In this document: positions 1 to 7,324 of the stretch, piece by piece
Numbering within the stretch: position 1 is the stretch's first letter
Layout: every line of letters begins with the position of its first letter
Assembly (NCBI GenBank): GCA_018714665.1
Contig: DVNA01000093.1
Coordinates: 1 to 16,862 of the forward strand
DNA from: Candidatus Gallibacteroides avistercoris
GTDB taxonomy: Bacteria > Bacteroidota > Bacteroidia > Bacteroidales > CHK158-818
Reading direction: 5' to 3'
DNA: 16,862 nucleotides
Notes under the pieces: model-generated
What the model saw: only the letters and a program-made list of their open reading frames with translations
Database searches by the model: none
What the model was told of the DNA's origin: nothing
Translations under genes and position numbers: made by a program

Positions 1-345
1 CTGGTAGATGGTGCTCCCGGTACCCGCACCGATTATTCGTATAAATTGTCCAAGACGCTGTTTAATGACCGGGTCAGGGTAGTGGTAGGCGGAAGTTTCA
101 GAAGCGACATAGACCCATCCATGAACATGAAAGAGAACCTGGTTGATGACATTTCGTTGGAATATATGCTCAACCGGCGGGATAATATGTTCTTGAAAGT
201 TTTCAGGCATACCGGCTATGAAAGTATTTTGGAGGGAGAAATCGTACAAACCGGATTCGGTTTTGTGGTGCGGAAGAAATTGTTGCATCTCCGGAATCTT
301 TTTGTCCCGGCTAAAAAAACAGAGGAGAAGTTGAAAAATGAATAA
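1..345 (+). CDS. tamB: TamB, translocation and assembly module, C-terminal fragment (5' end outside window)
   Basis: Reading frame 1 is open from the first base to the TAA at 343-345, so this is the last 114 residues of a gene that starts upstream. A TTG at 46 could be called as a start but there is no reason to stop there. The visible part has the amphipathic beta-strand character of the conserved TamB C-terminal domain (former DUF490), with alternating patterns such as ISLEYMLN, MFLKVFRHTGYESILEGEIVQTGFGFVVRKKL. TamB is a large periplasm-spanning, inner-membrane-anchored protein that works with a TamA-type Omp85 barrel in outer-membrane protein assembly or lipid transport. The identification is supported by the next gene, a TamL-type Omp85 lipoprotein, whose ATG overlaps this stop by 8 bp (ATGAATAA, 338-345), which suggests translational coupling. 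Confidence 0.8.
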   Translation: MVDGAPGTRTDYSYKLSKTLFNDRVRVVVGGSFRSDIDPSMNMKENLVDDISLEYMLNRRDNMFLKVFRHTGYESILEGEIVQTGFGFVVRKKLLHLRNLFVPAKKTEEKLKNE

Positions 346-2659
346 CCGTTACCTGTATATTTTGTTGGCCTCGATGTTCGGATTGATTTGGAGCAGTTCC
401 TGTTCTACTACCAAATTGATTCCGGAGGGTGAGGTACTATATACCGGAGTGAAAAAAATAACGATTGTCTCGGACAGTGCTGCGGGCAAAATCCCCGGCG
501 ATGTAGAAAGTGCCATTAAAGAACCGCTGTCGGTTGCCCCCAATAATCCGTTGTTCAGTCCGTATGTCCGAACCCCTTTCCCCATCGGGCTGTGGGCTTA
601 TAATACCTTTAAAACCGACAAGACAAAAGGGTTCAAACATTGGATGTTTGCCAAGTTTGCCAAAGAGCCGGTTTTGATTTCGAAAGTTCAACCCGATATC
701 CGGGTAAAAGCCGTTGAGAATATCCTCAACAACTACGGATATTTCGGCAGCCAGGCTTCGTATGAGTTGTTGCCTGACAAACGCAACCCCAAAAAGGCGC
801 GTGTCAATTATACGGTAAACGTCGCCCCGCCGGTTCGTTACGGGGAGATTGAATACCGCTTCCCGGAAACGCCGTTGGGAACGTTGATAGACAGTACCCG
901 ATACTCCTCGCTGTTGCAGACCGGGAAACAGTACAATGCCGATACGCTGGCCATGGAACGCTCCCGCATTGCCAGCCTTGCACGCGGGCGAGGTTATTAC
1001 TTTTTCCGCCCCGAATATGTCGAGTATCTGGCAGACTCTACCTTGCATCCGCGCCAGATAGCTCTGCGTTTGGTGCCTCAGAAAGGAATTCCCGAGGTAG
1101 CTCTTCGCAAATATTTTGTAGGGAATATCCAGGTCGTGCTGCAACCCGTTGTCTCCACCTCGCAACCTTTCGACACGATACAGGCCGGCGAGTTTACCAT
1201 CTTGACACACCAACCGTTGAAAGTACGCAAATCGGTATTGCGACGGAGCATTGAGATGCGCCGGGGCGATCTGTTCGATGCCACTGCTCCGGAAAAGAGT
1301 TTGTCCAACCTGAACAAGCTCGACATATTCCGGTATGTCAATATGGATGTAACGCCGATTGACTCTATCGGTAACAGCGATTCGTTGAACGTATCCATTC
1401 AGGCTCAGTTCGATACGCCCTTGGAGGCGGAATTTGAGGTGGATGTATCTTCCAAGTCGAATAACTTCATCGGCCCGGGGGTTATTTTCGGTCTCAACCG
1501 GAAAAATGTGTTTGGTGGCGGGGAGAAACTTTCTGTCCGGCTGAATGGGGCGTATGAGTGGCAGACCGGAAAACAGCCGGCCGGGAGCAAATCTTCGTTG
1601 TTGAACTCCTATGAGTTTGGGTTGAACAGCACACTGGCTATTCCCCGGTTGCTGGCGCCGCGGGTTATTACCCGGCGTAACCGCTATCCGGCGCGGACTT
1701 CGTTCCAGCTGGGGGCCGATTTGATGAATCGTCCCAAATATTTCAGGATGTTGTCGTTCAGCGGTTCGGCATTTTTTGATTTTCAGACTTCGCCTACCCG
1801 TTACCATACTTTGACGCCTTTTAAACTGGTGTATAACAATTTGTTGAACTCTTCTGCCGAGTTCAATCAAACGTTGGAGGAGAATCCGGCCCTGGCTCTC
1901 AGTTTTCGTAATCAGTTTATCCCCTCCATGAGCTATTCCTATACGATCGATAAAACATATGGACCCAATAATGGGAAGCGGCTTTTTTGGCAAAACAGTA
2001 TAACCGAGGCGGGCAATATCCTTTCGGTCGTTACGCATTGTTTGGGTCAGCGGGGTGCCGATAAGAAGTTGTTTGGCAGCACATTCTCTCAGTTTATCAA
2101 GGCCGTCAGCGAGTTCAAATATTATAAGAAGACCCGGAAAAACGATTGGATTGCTTCCCGTATCTTGGTCGGTATCGAACACGCTTACGGAAACTCTTCG
2201 GTAGTACCGTATAGTGAGCAGTTTTATATCGGTGGAGCCAACAGCATCCGGGCTTTTACCATCCGTTCGCTCGGGCCGGGCAGTTACAAGCCCTCGGCCG
2301 ATAATGCCAATGCATTTCTGGACCAAACCGGTACCTTTAAACTGGAATTGAACACCGAATGGCGGTTCAACATTTACAACCGTTTGAACGGGGCCCTGTT
2401 TGTCGATGCCGGTAATATCTGGTTGTTGAAAAAAGATCCGATGCGTCCCGGGGGAGAATTGACCATGAAGAATTTTTTTGAAGAGATTGCCGTGGGTACG
2501 GGGTTCGGATTCCGATATGACATCAGCTACCTGGTTCTGCGGGCCGATTTGGGTATTGCCATCCACGCACCTTATAAGACCGATAAAAAAGGATACTATA
2601 ATATCGAATCCTTCGGAAAGGGTTTAGGTTTTCACCTGGCCATCGGTTATCCGTTCTGA
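338..2659 (+). CDS. tamL: TamL, lipoprotein TamA-like Omp85 outer-membrane barrel
   Basis: The product has 773 residues. It opens with a signal peptide and a lipidation cysteine at residue 22 (LIWSSSC), followed by STTKLIPEGEVLY, an N-terminus typical of the Bacteroidetes TamA variant called TamL. POTRA-like alpha/beta repeats fill roughly residues 30-390 (for example NILNNYGYFGSQASYELL near 130). The C-terminal 16-stranded Omp85 barrel follows to residue 773. The barrel's inward-folded loop motif reads GGANSIRAF, with IRAF at residues 637-640 in place of the usual VRGF/VRGY. The chain ends in an aromatic beta-signal (LAIGYPF). It is expected in the outer membrane, acting with TamB from the overlapping upstream gene. 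The start at 338 is fixed by the overlap and the signal peptide. A very long antisense frame across the gene is a shadow. Confidence 0.88.
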   Translation: MNNRYLYILLASMFGLIWSSSCSTTKLIPEGEVLYTGVKKITIVSDSAAGKIPGDVESAIKEPLSVAPNNPLFSPYVRTPFPIGLWAYNTFKTDKTKGFKHWMFAKFAKEPVLISKVQPDIRVKAVENILNNYGYFGSQASYELLPDKRNPKKARVNYTVNVAPPVRYGEIEYRFPETPLGTLIDSTRYSSLLQTGKQYNADTLAMERSRIASLARGRGYYFFRPEYVEYLADSTLHPRQIALRLVPQKGIPEVALRKYFVGNIQVVLQPVVSTSQPFDTIQAGEFTILTHQPLKVRKSVLRRSIEMRRGDLFDATAPEKSLSNLNKLDIFRYVNMDVTPIDSIGNSDSLNVSIQAQFDTPLEAEFEVDVSSKSNNFIGPGVIFGLNRKNVFGGGEKLSVRLNGAYEWQTGKQPAGSKSSLLNSYEFGLNSTLAIPRLLAPRVITRRNRYPARTSFQLGADLMNRPKYFRMLSFSGSAFFDFQTSPTRYHTLTPFKLVYNNLLNSSAEFNQTLEENPALALSFRNQFIPSMSYSYTIDKTYGPNNGKRLFWQNSITEAGNILSVVTHCLGQRGADKKLFGSTFSQFIKAVSEFKYYKKTRKNDWIASRILVGIEHAYGNSSVVPYSEQFYIGGANSIRAFTIRSLGPGSYKPSADNANAFLDQTGTFKLELNTEWRFNIYNRLNGALFVDAGNIWLLKKDPMRPGGELTMKNFFEEIAVGTGFGFRYDISYLVLRADLGIAIHAPYKTDKKGYYNIESFGKGLGFHLAIGYPF

Positions 2660-2991
2660 TAAGAATATTTTTAGAGAATAGATGGAATTCTATTTGTCGG
2701 TTCCGTATTGAGAAACGAAAGTCCAGAATTTAACACTTGTCGCACCTTTTCCCCATAGATCATACTGTTATTTAAAAAGAGACTATTGTATAAAACTGCC
2801 TATTGTTTCTTTTTGCTTTATAATTATGCTTTATTTGTTATTATTGCTTTTGTTTTATTGTTTATACTTTCTTTTTGATTTTATTTTAGATGTTTCTATT
2901 TGGTTTAAATATTATTATTATTGTGTTATATTTCTACTTTTTATCTTGTTTTAATTACAAAAAGTTAGTATTAGTGATTATGAATAAAAAT

Positions 2992-3029
2992 AATTGACAT
3001 TTATATATTGGTTTTTATTTATGTCAATT
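2992..3029. repeat. Perfect 9-bp inverted repeat flanking the amtB -33 box (candidate operator)
   Basis: AATTGACAT at 2992-3000 is the exact reverse complement of ATGTCAATT at 3021-3029, with 20 bp between the arms. The right arm directly abuts the -7 box at 3030 and the -33 box lies between the arms. It therefore lies upstream of the predicted transcription start and would act as DNA, not as an RNA hairpin. A dimeric regulator binding both arms could block or loop the amtB promoter. The identity of such a regulator is unknown. Confidence 0.5.
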
Positions 3030-3037
3030 TAATTTTG
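3008..3037 (+). promoter_or_regulatory. Predicted amtB promoter (Bacteroidetes type)
   Basis: ATTG ending at 3010 serves as the -33 element (TTG of TTTG). Exactly 19 bp later, TAATTTTG at 3030-3037 matches the -7 consensus TAnnTTTG. The transcription start would fall near 3044, which leaves a short leader before the ATG at 3066. Confidence 0.62.
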
Positions 3038-3065
3038 CATTGTAAAACTTTAAAAAGAGATCGAT

Positions 3066-4409
3066 ATGCAAAAGCGTTGGATTATTTTATTCTCGATTTT
3101 ATTAGTGCTAAGTATTTTGGGCCTGTTTTATTCGGATGTTGAAGGCTCGTTTGTAGAAGAGGATGCAAATTTGAATTATGCGGATATCGCCTGGATGATC
3201 ACCGCTACGATATTTGTTCTGATGATGACGCCGGGTCTGTCGTTTTTTTATGGAGGGATGGTCCGGGCCAAGAATGTTATTTCTACCATGTTGCAAAGTT
3301 TCATTGCTATGGGGGTAATTAGCGTTATCTGGGTGTTTTTTGGGTTTAGTCTGGCTTTTGGTGATGACATAGGGCATTTTATAGGAGACCCGACCACATT
3401 TTTTATGTTCAAGAATGTAGGAGCGGCAACCAATGCCTTATTGGCTCCTACTATTCCACTGGCATTGTATGCCCTGTTTCAGATGAAATTTGCCATTATC
3501 ACACCTTCTCTTATTACGGGGTCTTTTGCCGAAAGAGTCCGATTCTCCGGATATTTGGTCTTTATGATTCTTTTCTGCATATTTGTTTATTGTCCTCTGG
3601 CACATTGGACGTGGCATCCGGATGGATTCCTGCGCCAGATGGGGGTCCTGGATTTTGCAGGAGGAATTGTAGTGCATGCCTCTTCCGGAGTTGCAGCTTT
3701 GGCAGGGGCTATATTCCTGGGACGTCGCAAAGCGTCCGGAAAACCGGCAAACGTTCCGTTCGTTCTGTTGGGAGCGGCCATGCTTTGGCTCGGCTGGTTC
3801 GGGTTCAATGCCGGATCTTCGTTAGCGGCCAATTCGATAGCGGTAAAAGCCTTTTTGAATACCAACACGGCCTCGGCCACCGCCATGATGACATGGGTGT
3901 TTTTCGATTGTTTGTTGGGACGTAAGCCTTCGGCCATGGGGGCTGCTATCGGAGCCGTAGTAGGCTTGGTGGCCATTACTCCATCTGCCGGTTACGTAAC
4001 CGTTGGACAAAGTATCTTCATCGCTTTTGTTACCACGATTATCTGTAACCTTGCCGTTACTTGGAAAAACTCCAAAAATACGTTCGATGACGCCTTGGAT
4101 GTATTCCCTACCCATGGCGTAGGCGGTATTGTCGGTACCATTTTTACGGGAATATTCGTGTACGAGAGCCAGGATATAACATACTTTCAGAGCTTTGTAA
4201 ACCATGTGTTGGCCGTGATCATTGTATTTGCCTATACCTTTGTGGTTACCTATGCCTTGTATTGGCTTACCAATAAAATGATTCCGATGCGGGTTTCACC
4301 CGAAAGCGAACGTATCGGGCTGGACAGAAGTCAGCACGACGAAGAGTATGGGGTTGAGATCGATCGGGAACTGGCCGAATATTACGATGTTCAAAACGAT
4401 CGTCAATAA
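3066..4409 (+). CDS. amtB: AmtB-type ammonium transporter
   Basis: This is a 447-residue integral inner-membrane channel of the Amt/Rh family, which moves ammonium across the membrane. Residues 5-22 are a hydrophobic leader that probably acts as a cleaved signal peptide, as in other AmtB precursors. The family signature around TPGLSFFYGGMVRAKN (about 55-70) is present. The twin pore histidines are H204 in GIVVHASSG and H350 in FPTHGVGG. The C-terminal regulatory tail contains the conserved GLDRSQHDEEYG (about 418-429), the segment that communicates with P-II proteins. No glnK/glnB gene is adjacent in this window, although such linkage is common. Transcription is probably from the promoter at 3008-3037 and ends at the hairpin at 4447-4484. 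Expression under nitrogen limitation is expected from the family but is not shown here. Confidence 0.95.
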   Translation: MQKRWIILFSILLVLSILGLFYSDVEGSFVEEDANLNYADIAWMITATIFVLMMTPGLSFFYGGMVRAKNVISTMLQSFIAMGVISVIWVFFGFSLAFGDDIGHFIGDPTTFFMFKNVGAATNALLAPTIPLALYALFQMKFAIITPSLITGSFAERVRFSGYLVFMILFCIFVYCPLAHWTWHPDGFLRQMGVLDFAGGIVVHASSGVAALAGAIFLGRRKASGKPANVPFVLLGAAMLWLGWFGFNAGSSLAANSIAVKAFLNTNTASATAMMTWVFFDCLLGRKPSAMGAAIGAVVGLVAITPSAGYVTVGQSIFIAFVTTIICNLAVTWKNSKNTFDDALDVFPTHGVGGIVGTIFTGIFVYESQDITYFQSFVNHVLAVIIVFAYTFVVTYALYWLTNKMIPMRVSPESERIGLDRSQHDEEYGVEIDRELAEYYDVQNDRQ

Positions 4410-4446
4410 CATTTGGATGTACATTCAGATTGCGAATATTTTTGTT

Positions 4447-4484
4447 ACGGCTGTCTTGACGGTGTTGAGGCAGCCGTTTTTTTT
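4447..4484 (+). terminator. Rho-independent terminator of amtB
   Basis: ACGGCTG (4447-4453) pairs with CAGCCGT (4471-4477), extended inward by a T-G and a C-G pair. The loop is 13 nt. The right arm runs into eight T residues (4477-4484). It lies 38 bp after the amtB stop. Confidence 0.85.
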
Positions 4485-4545
4485 GTATGGGGTTTGAAAC
4501 ATTCGGTCGCATAAACTGTTATCAGTAAAGAAAAAACCTTGTAAA

Positions 4546-5019
4546 GTGAAAGTTTGTAAATTGATTTCCTCTTTTTTGACCGGCGACAGGCTGGTCGATT
4601 TGGCAGCCCTGTTCTTGCGGCTGTTCGTAGGTGTGATGATGTTGACGCACGGCATCGAAAAAATCATGCACTTTTCGTCCTTGGAGAGTACTTTCCCTGA
4701 TCCCATCGGGTTGGGCAGCAAATGGTCGCTTGTGATGATTATTCTTTGCGAGGCCGGATGCTCCACCTTGCTCGTATTGGGGTTGTTTACCCGTTTGGCG
4801 GTATTGCCGTTGATCTTTTCGATGACGATTGCCGCCTTTTTTACGTTTCCCGAAGTGAAGATGAGCACGGCCGAGCTGCCCCTCATGTATCTGGGTATCT
4901 ATGTGGCGATAGGGCTGCTGGGCCCCTGCCGGTATTCGGCCGACCTTTGCCTGAGACGTTTCATTCAGCGAAAGTGCCCCTCCTGTGCTTTGTCAGGCTC
5001 AGACAAGCATTGTCAATGA
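4546..5019 (+). CDS. DoxX-family integral membrane protein
   Basis: The predicted protein has 157 residues and four membrane segments at about 19-40, 62-82, 84-104 and 112-131. The family-typical LRLFVGVMMLTHGIEKI near residues 25-41 and GLFTRLAVLPL after the second helix identify it as DoxX/DoxD-like. DoxX proteins are small bacterial membrane proteins. Some are linked to quinone or thiosulfate redox chemistry or to thiol stress, but no specific role can be assigned here. The start is a GTG at 4546. It is the most upstream start that keeps the whole first helix, and no ATG is available nearby. The C-terminal tail is cysteine-rich (CPSC and a final CQ). The stop at 5017-5019 touches the A-run of the strong hairpin that terminates speA from the other side. 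I found no convincing promoter in the 60 bp after the amtB terminator. Confidence 0.82.
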   Translation: MKVCKLISSFLTGDRLVDLAALFLRLFVGVMMLTHGIEKIMHFSSLESTFPDPIGLGSKWSLVMIILCEAGCSTLLVLGLFTRLAVLPLIFSMTIAAFFTFPEVKMSTAELPLMYLGIYVAIGLLGPCRYSADLCLRRFIQRKCPSCALSGSDKHCQ

Positions 5020-5053
5020 AAAAACAGCGGGAGTGCCGTCGGCACTCCCGCTG
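5019..5053 (-). terminator. Strong terminator of speA, placed between convergent doxX and speA
   Basis: CAGCGGGAGTGCCG (5025-5038) and CGGCACTCCCGCTG (5040-5053) form a perfect 14-bp inverted repeat around a single central T, so the practical stem is 12-13 bp. Six A residues at 5019-5024 become a T-tract on the minus strand after the hairpin. It is therefore a canonical terminator for speA. On the plus strand the hairpin lacks a T-tract but may still stop doxX transcripts or protect their 3' ends. Confidence 0.88.
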
Positions 5054-5100
5054 GTCGTTATATCGGGATAAGAATGTCGTTTTAACCCAAGAACGCGGGA

Positions 5101-6996
5101 TTAATCTTTTTCCAGATAGGTGTATCCGTACAGGCCGGAGCGGTAATTCGACAAGAATTCCCGTCCCTCTTCGGGGGTAATGATACCGGCCTTCATGGAT
5201 GTTGTAACCCAGGTTTCTACCGTGCGTACCATCTTTTTGGGGTTGAATTGTACGTAGTCCAGCACCTCGGCCACCGTTTCTCCGTCTATTACCTGATCGA
5301 TTTCGTAGCGATCTTTGTACACGCTTACGTGTACGGCGTTCGTGTCGCCGAAGAGGTTGTGCAGGTCTCCCAGAATCTCCTGATAGGCTCCTACCAGAAA
5401 TACGCCGATGTAGTAGGGGTCTTTGTTCAACGTGTGTACCGGCAAGTGGTAGGAGAAGTTGCGGGTCGATACAAAGTTGTCGATTTTTCCGTCCGAGTCG
5501 CATGTAATATCCTGCAAGGTCGCCGTGCGGTCCGGTTTCTCGTCGAGGCGCGACAGGGGCATAATGGGAAATATCTGGTCTATGGCCCATGAGTCGGGCA
5601 ACGACTGGAACAGCGAGAAGTTGCAGAAATATTTATCCGGCAACATCTTTGATATTTTTTTCAGCTCTTCGGGAGCGTGTTTTATTTCAGACGCTATGGC
5701 GTGCACTTCGCGCGCAACCGACCAGAACAGACGTTCTACCTGTGCCCGGGTACGCAGGTCGAGCAGCCCCAGGCTGAACAGATCCAAAGCCTCTTCGCGT
5801 GTTTGCAGGGCATCGTGCCAGGTCTCTATCAAGCCCGGTTGGTTGGTGTTTTCCCACAGCTTATAGAGGTCGTGTACCAGTTCGTGGTCGTCGGGCGAAA
5901 TCTCTTCTTCCTCGTCAAAGGCGGGCAAGGTGGTGGTTTCCAGTACCTCGAACACCAGTACGGAGTGGTGTGCCGTCAACGAGCGTCCCGACTCGGTGAT
6001 GATGTTGGGTTGGGTTATTTTGTTTTTATTGCAGGCATCCACCAGCGTGGAGATGGAGTCGTTTACATACTCCTGTATGGAGTAGTTCATGCTGCTTTCG
6101 CTGGACGACGAACGCGTGCCGTCGTAATCTACGCCCAGGCCGCCTCCTATATCGACAAATTCCACGTCGAATCCCATTTTGTGCAGTTGTACGTAAAATT
6201 GCGAGGCCTCTCTCAATGCCGTCTTTATACGGCGAATTTTGGTTACTTGGCTACCGATATGGAAGTGTATCAGCCGCAGGCAGTCTCGCATTTTGTTCTT
6301 TTCCAGAATGTCGAGAGCTTCCAACAGTTCGCTGGAATTCAGACCGAATTTGCTCACGTCGCCACCCGACTCTTCCCATTTCCCGCTTCCGGAGCTGGCC
6401 AGTTTGATGCGTATGCCGATGTTCGGCCTTATTTTCAGCCGTTTGGCGATGGAGGCAATCAGTTTCAGTTCGTTCAGTTTTTCTACCACCAGGAAGATAC
6501 GTCGTCCCATCTTTTGGGCCAATAGAGCCAGTTCGATGTAATTCTCGTCTTTGTATCCGTTGCAGATAATCAGCGAGTTCTCATCGATGTTGATGGCCAA
6601 CACAGCGTGCAGTTCCGGCTTGGAACCGGCTTCGAGCCCGATGTTGTATTTCTTCCCGTGGCTGACAATCTCTTCCACCACGGGGCGCATCTGGTTCACC
6701 TTAATAGGATAGATAATAAAATTCTTGGCCGTATAGCCGTACTCGTTGGCGGCCCGTTGAAAACAGTTTGATATTTTTTCGATACGGTTATCCAGAATGT
6801 CGGGAAAACGCAGCAATACAGGGGCCGGTACATCCCTGACCTGCAATTCGTCCATCAACTCTTTCAAATCAACCGGGGCATAATCTTCTCGCGGAGTAAC
6901 CGAAACATGACCCTTTTCGTTGATACTGAAATACTTTAAGCCCCAACCGTTGATGTTGTACAGTTCGGCCGAATCGTCAATGCGCCATCTTCTCAT
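5101..6996 (-). CDS. speA: Biosynthetic arginine decarboxylase, PLP-dependent
   Basis: The 631-residue product converts L-arginine to agmatine and CO2, the first step of the agmatine route to putrescine and spermidine. It belongs to the fold-III (alanine racemase-like) decarboxylases. The PLP lysine is K99 in YPIKVNQ. Other landmarks are GLEAGSKPEL (119-128), HFHIGSQ (243-249), the phosphate-binding GGGLGVDYDG (283-292) and TESGRS (333-338). A cysteine in the conserved CDSDGKID, donated across the dimer interface, is near residue 499. GAYQEILGDLHNLFGD (536-551) is characteristic of SpeA. The length fits the family. The ATG at 6994-6996 is used because the N-terminal WRIDDSAELYNINGWG is the usual start of this family. 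A weak promoter candidate lies at 7083-7076. No other polyamine genes are in the window. Confidence 0.95.
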   Translation of the reverse strand: MRRWRIDDSAELYNINGWGLKYFSINEKGHVSVTPREDYAPVDLKELMDELQVRDVPAPVLLRFPDILDNRIEKISNCFQRAANEYGYTAKNFIIYPIKVNQMRPVVEEIVSHGKKYNIGLEAGSKPELHAVLAINIDENSLIICNGYKDENYIELALLAQKMGRRIFLVVEKLNELKLIASIAKRLKIRPNIGIRIKLASSGSGKWEESGGDVSKFGLNSSELLEALDILEKNKMRDCLRLIHFHIGSQVTKIRRIKTALREASQFYVQLHKMGFDVEFVDIGGGLGVDYDGTRSSSSESSMNYSIQEYVNDSISTLVDACNKNKITQPNIITESGRSLTAHHSVLVFEVLETTTLPAFDEEEEISPDDHELVHDLYKLWENTNQPGLIETWHDALQTREEALDLFSLGLLDLRTRAQVERLFWSVAREVHAIASEIKHAPEELKKISKMLPDKYFCNFSLFQSLPDSWAIDQIFPIMPLSRLDEKPDRTATLQDITCDSDGKIDNFVSTRNFSYHLPVHTLNKDPYYIGVFLVGAYQEILGDLHNLFGDTNAVHVSVYKDRYEIDQVIDGETVAEVLDYVQFNPKKMVRTVETWVTTSMKAGIITPEEGREFLSNYRSGLYGYTYLEKD

Positions 6997-7075
6997 TGTA
7001 AATTACATCTCAATAGGTTACAGTTAATTGTTGAAAAACAAATTCGCTTACCGTTTTGCGGAGGATTTGAAACGA

Positions 7076-7083
7076 CAAAAATA
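7076..7083 (-). promoter_or_regulatory. Possible -7 box of the speA promoter
   Basis: The minus strand reads TATTTTTG here, matching TAnnTTTG, about 80 bp upstream of the speA ATG. I find no TTG at the right distance for a -33 element, so support rests on the -7 box alone. Confidence 0.35.
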
Positions 7084-7259
7084 GCGATAAAAAAGCAGAT
7101 TATATCTATATTCCCGGTAAAATATTTATCTGTGTTCGCTCTACCGAGAAACGTTGCAGTAGTATGAATTGGAAACTCCGTATGGCAAAATACCCTTTTC
7201 GGGAGACCGATCGGATTAAATTAACATTTATATGGATAAAAACGGTCTCGGCCATGTAA

Positions 7260-7287
7260 TTGAATTCGTCCGAAATGATTATCTTTG
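7260..7287 (+). promoter_or_regulatory. Predicted fba promoter
   Basis: TATCTTTG at 7280-7287, followed by C, is a full match to the Bacteroidetes -7 consensus. ATTG ending at 7262 is a plausible -33 element with a slightly short 17-bp spacer. Transcription would start near 7294, about 30 bases before the ATG at 7325. Confidence 0.6.
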
Positions 7288-7324
7288 CAAAGTTTTATTT
7301 ATTAACTTGATAATACATAAAAAA

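Larger units (their letters stand above)
2660..3065. other. AT-rich intergenic region between tamL and amtB
   Basis: This gap of 406 bp holds no gene I can support. The first 100 bases resemble the surrounding composition. From about 2760 the sequence becomes strongly AT-rich, with a marked excess of T on the plus strand between about 2790 and 2955. There is only a weak hairpin after tamL (AATAGA/TCTATT near 2680-2697), not a convincing terminator. The last 75 bases contain the amtB promoter and its flanking inverted repeat, listed separately. Confidence 0.7.
6997..7324. other. Divergent intergenic region between speA and fba
   Basis: These 328 bp carry the control regions of both genes and no supported coding sequence. 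A plus-strand frame that extends fba upstream to 7232 crosses the fba promoter and is not credible. Besides the two promoter candidates, the only structure I see is a 7-bp inverted repeat, GAGACCG at 7203-7209 and CGGTCTC at 7243-7249, just upstream of the fba promoter. The left arm overlaps the palindrome CCGATCGG (7207-7214). Confidence 0.65.

Noticed and set aside
437..2566. Open minus-strand frame of 709 codons antisense to tamL
   Set aside because: tamL has clear signal-peptide, POTRA and barrel features and an overlap with tamB. The antisense frame has no recognisable domain and is explained by codon bias leaving few stops on the opposite strand.
2680..2697. Weak hairpin after tamL as a terminator
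   Set aside because: Only a 6-bp AT-rich stem (AATAGA/TCTATT) with no T-tract, so too weak to call.
4722..5180. Overlapping plus-strand frame of 152 codons across doxX and the speA terminator
   Set aside because: It reads through a strong terminator and into speA antisense, and has no family features. DoxX occupies the other frame.
5677..6525. Plus-strand frame of 282 codons antisense to speA
   Set aside because: speA is unambiguous on the minus strand. The frame is a compositional shadow.
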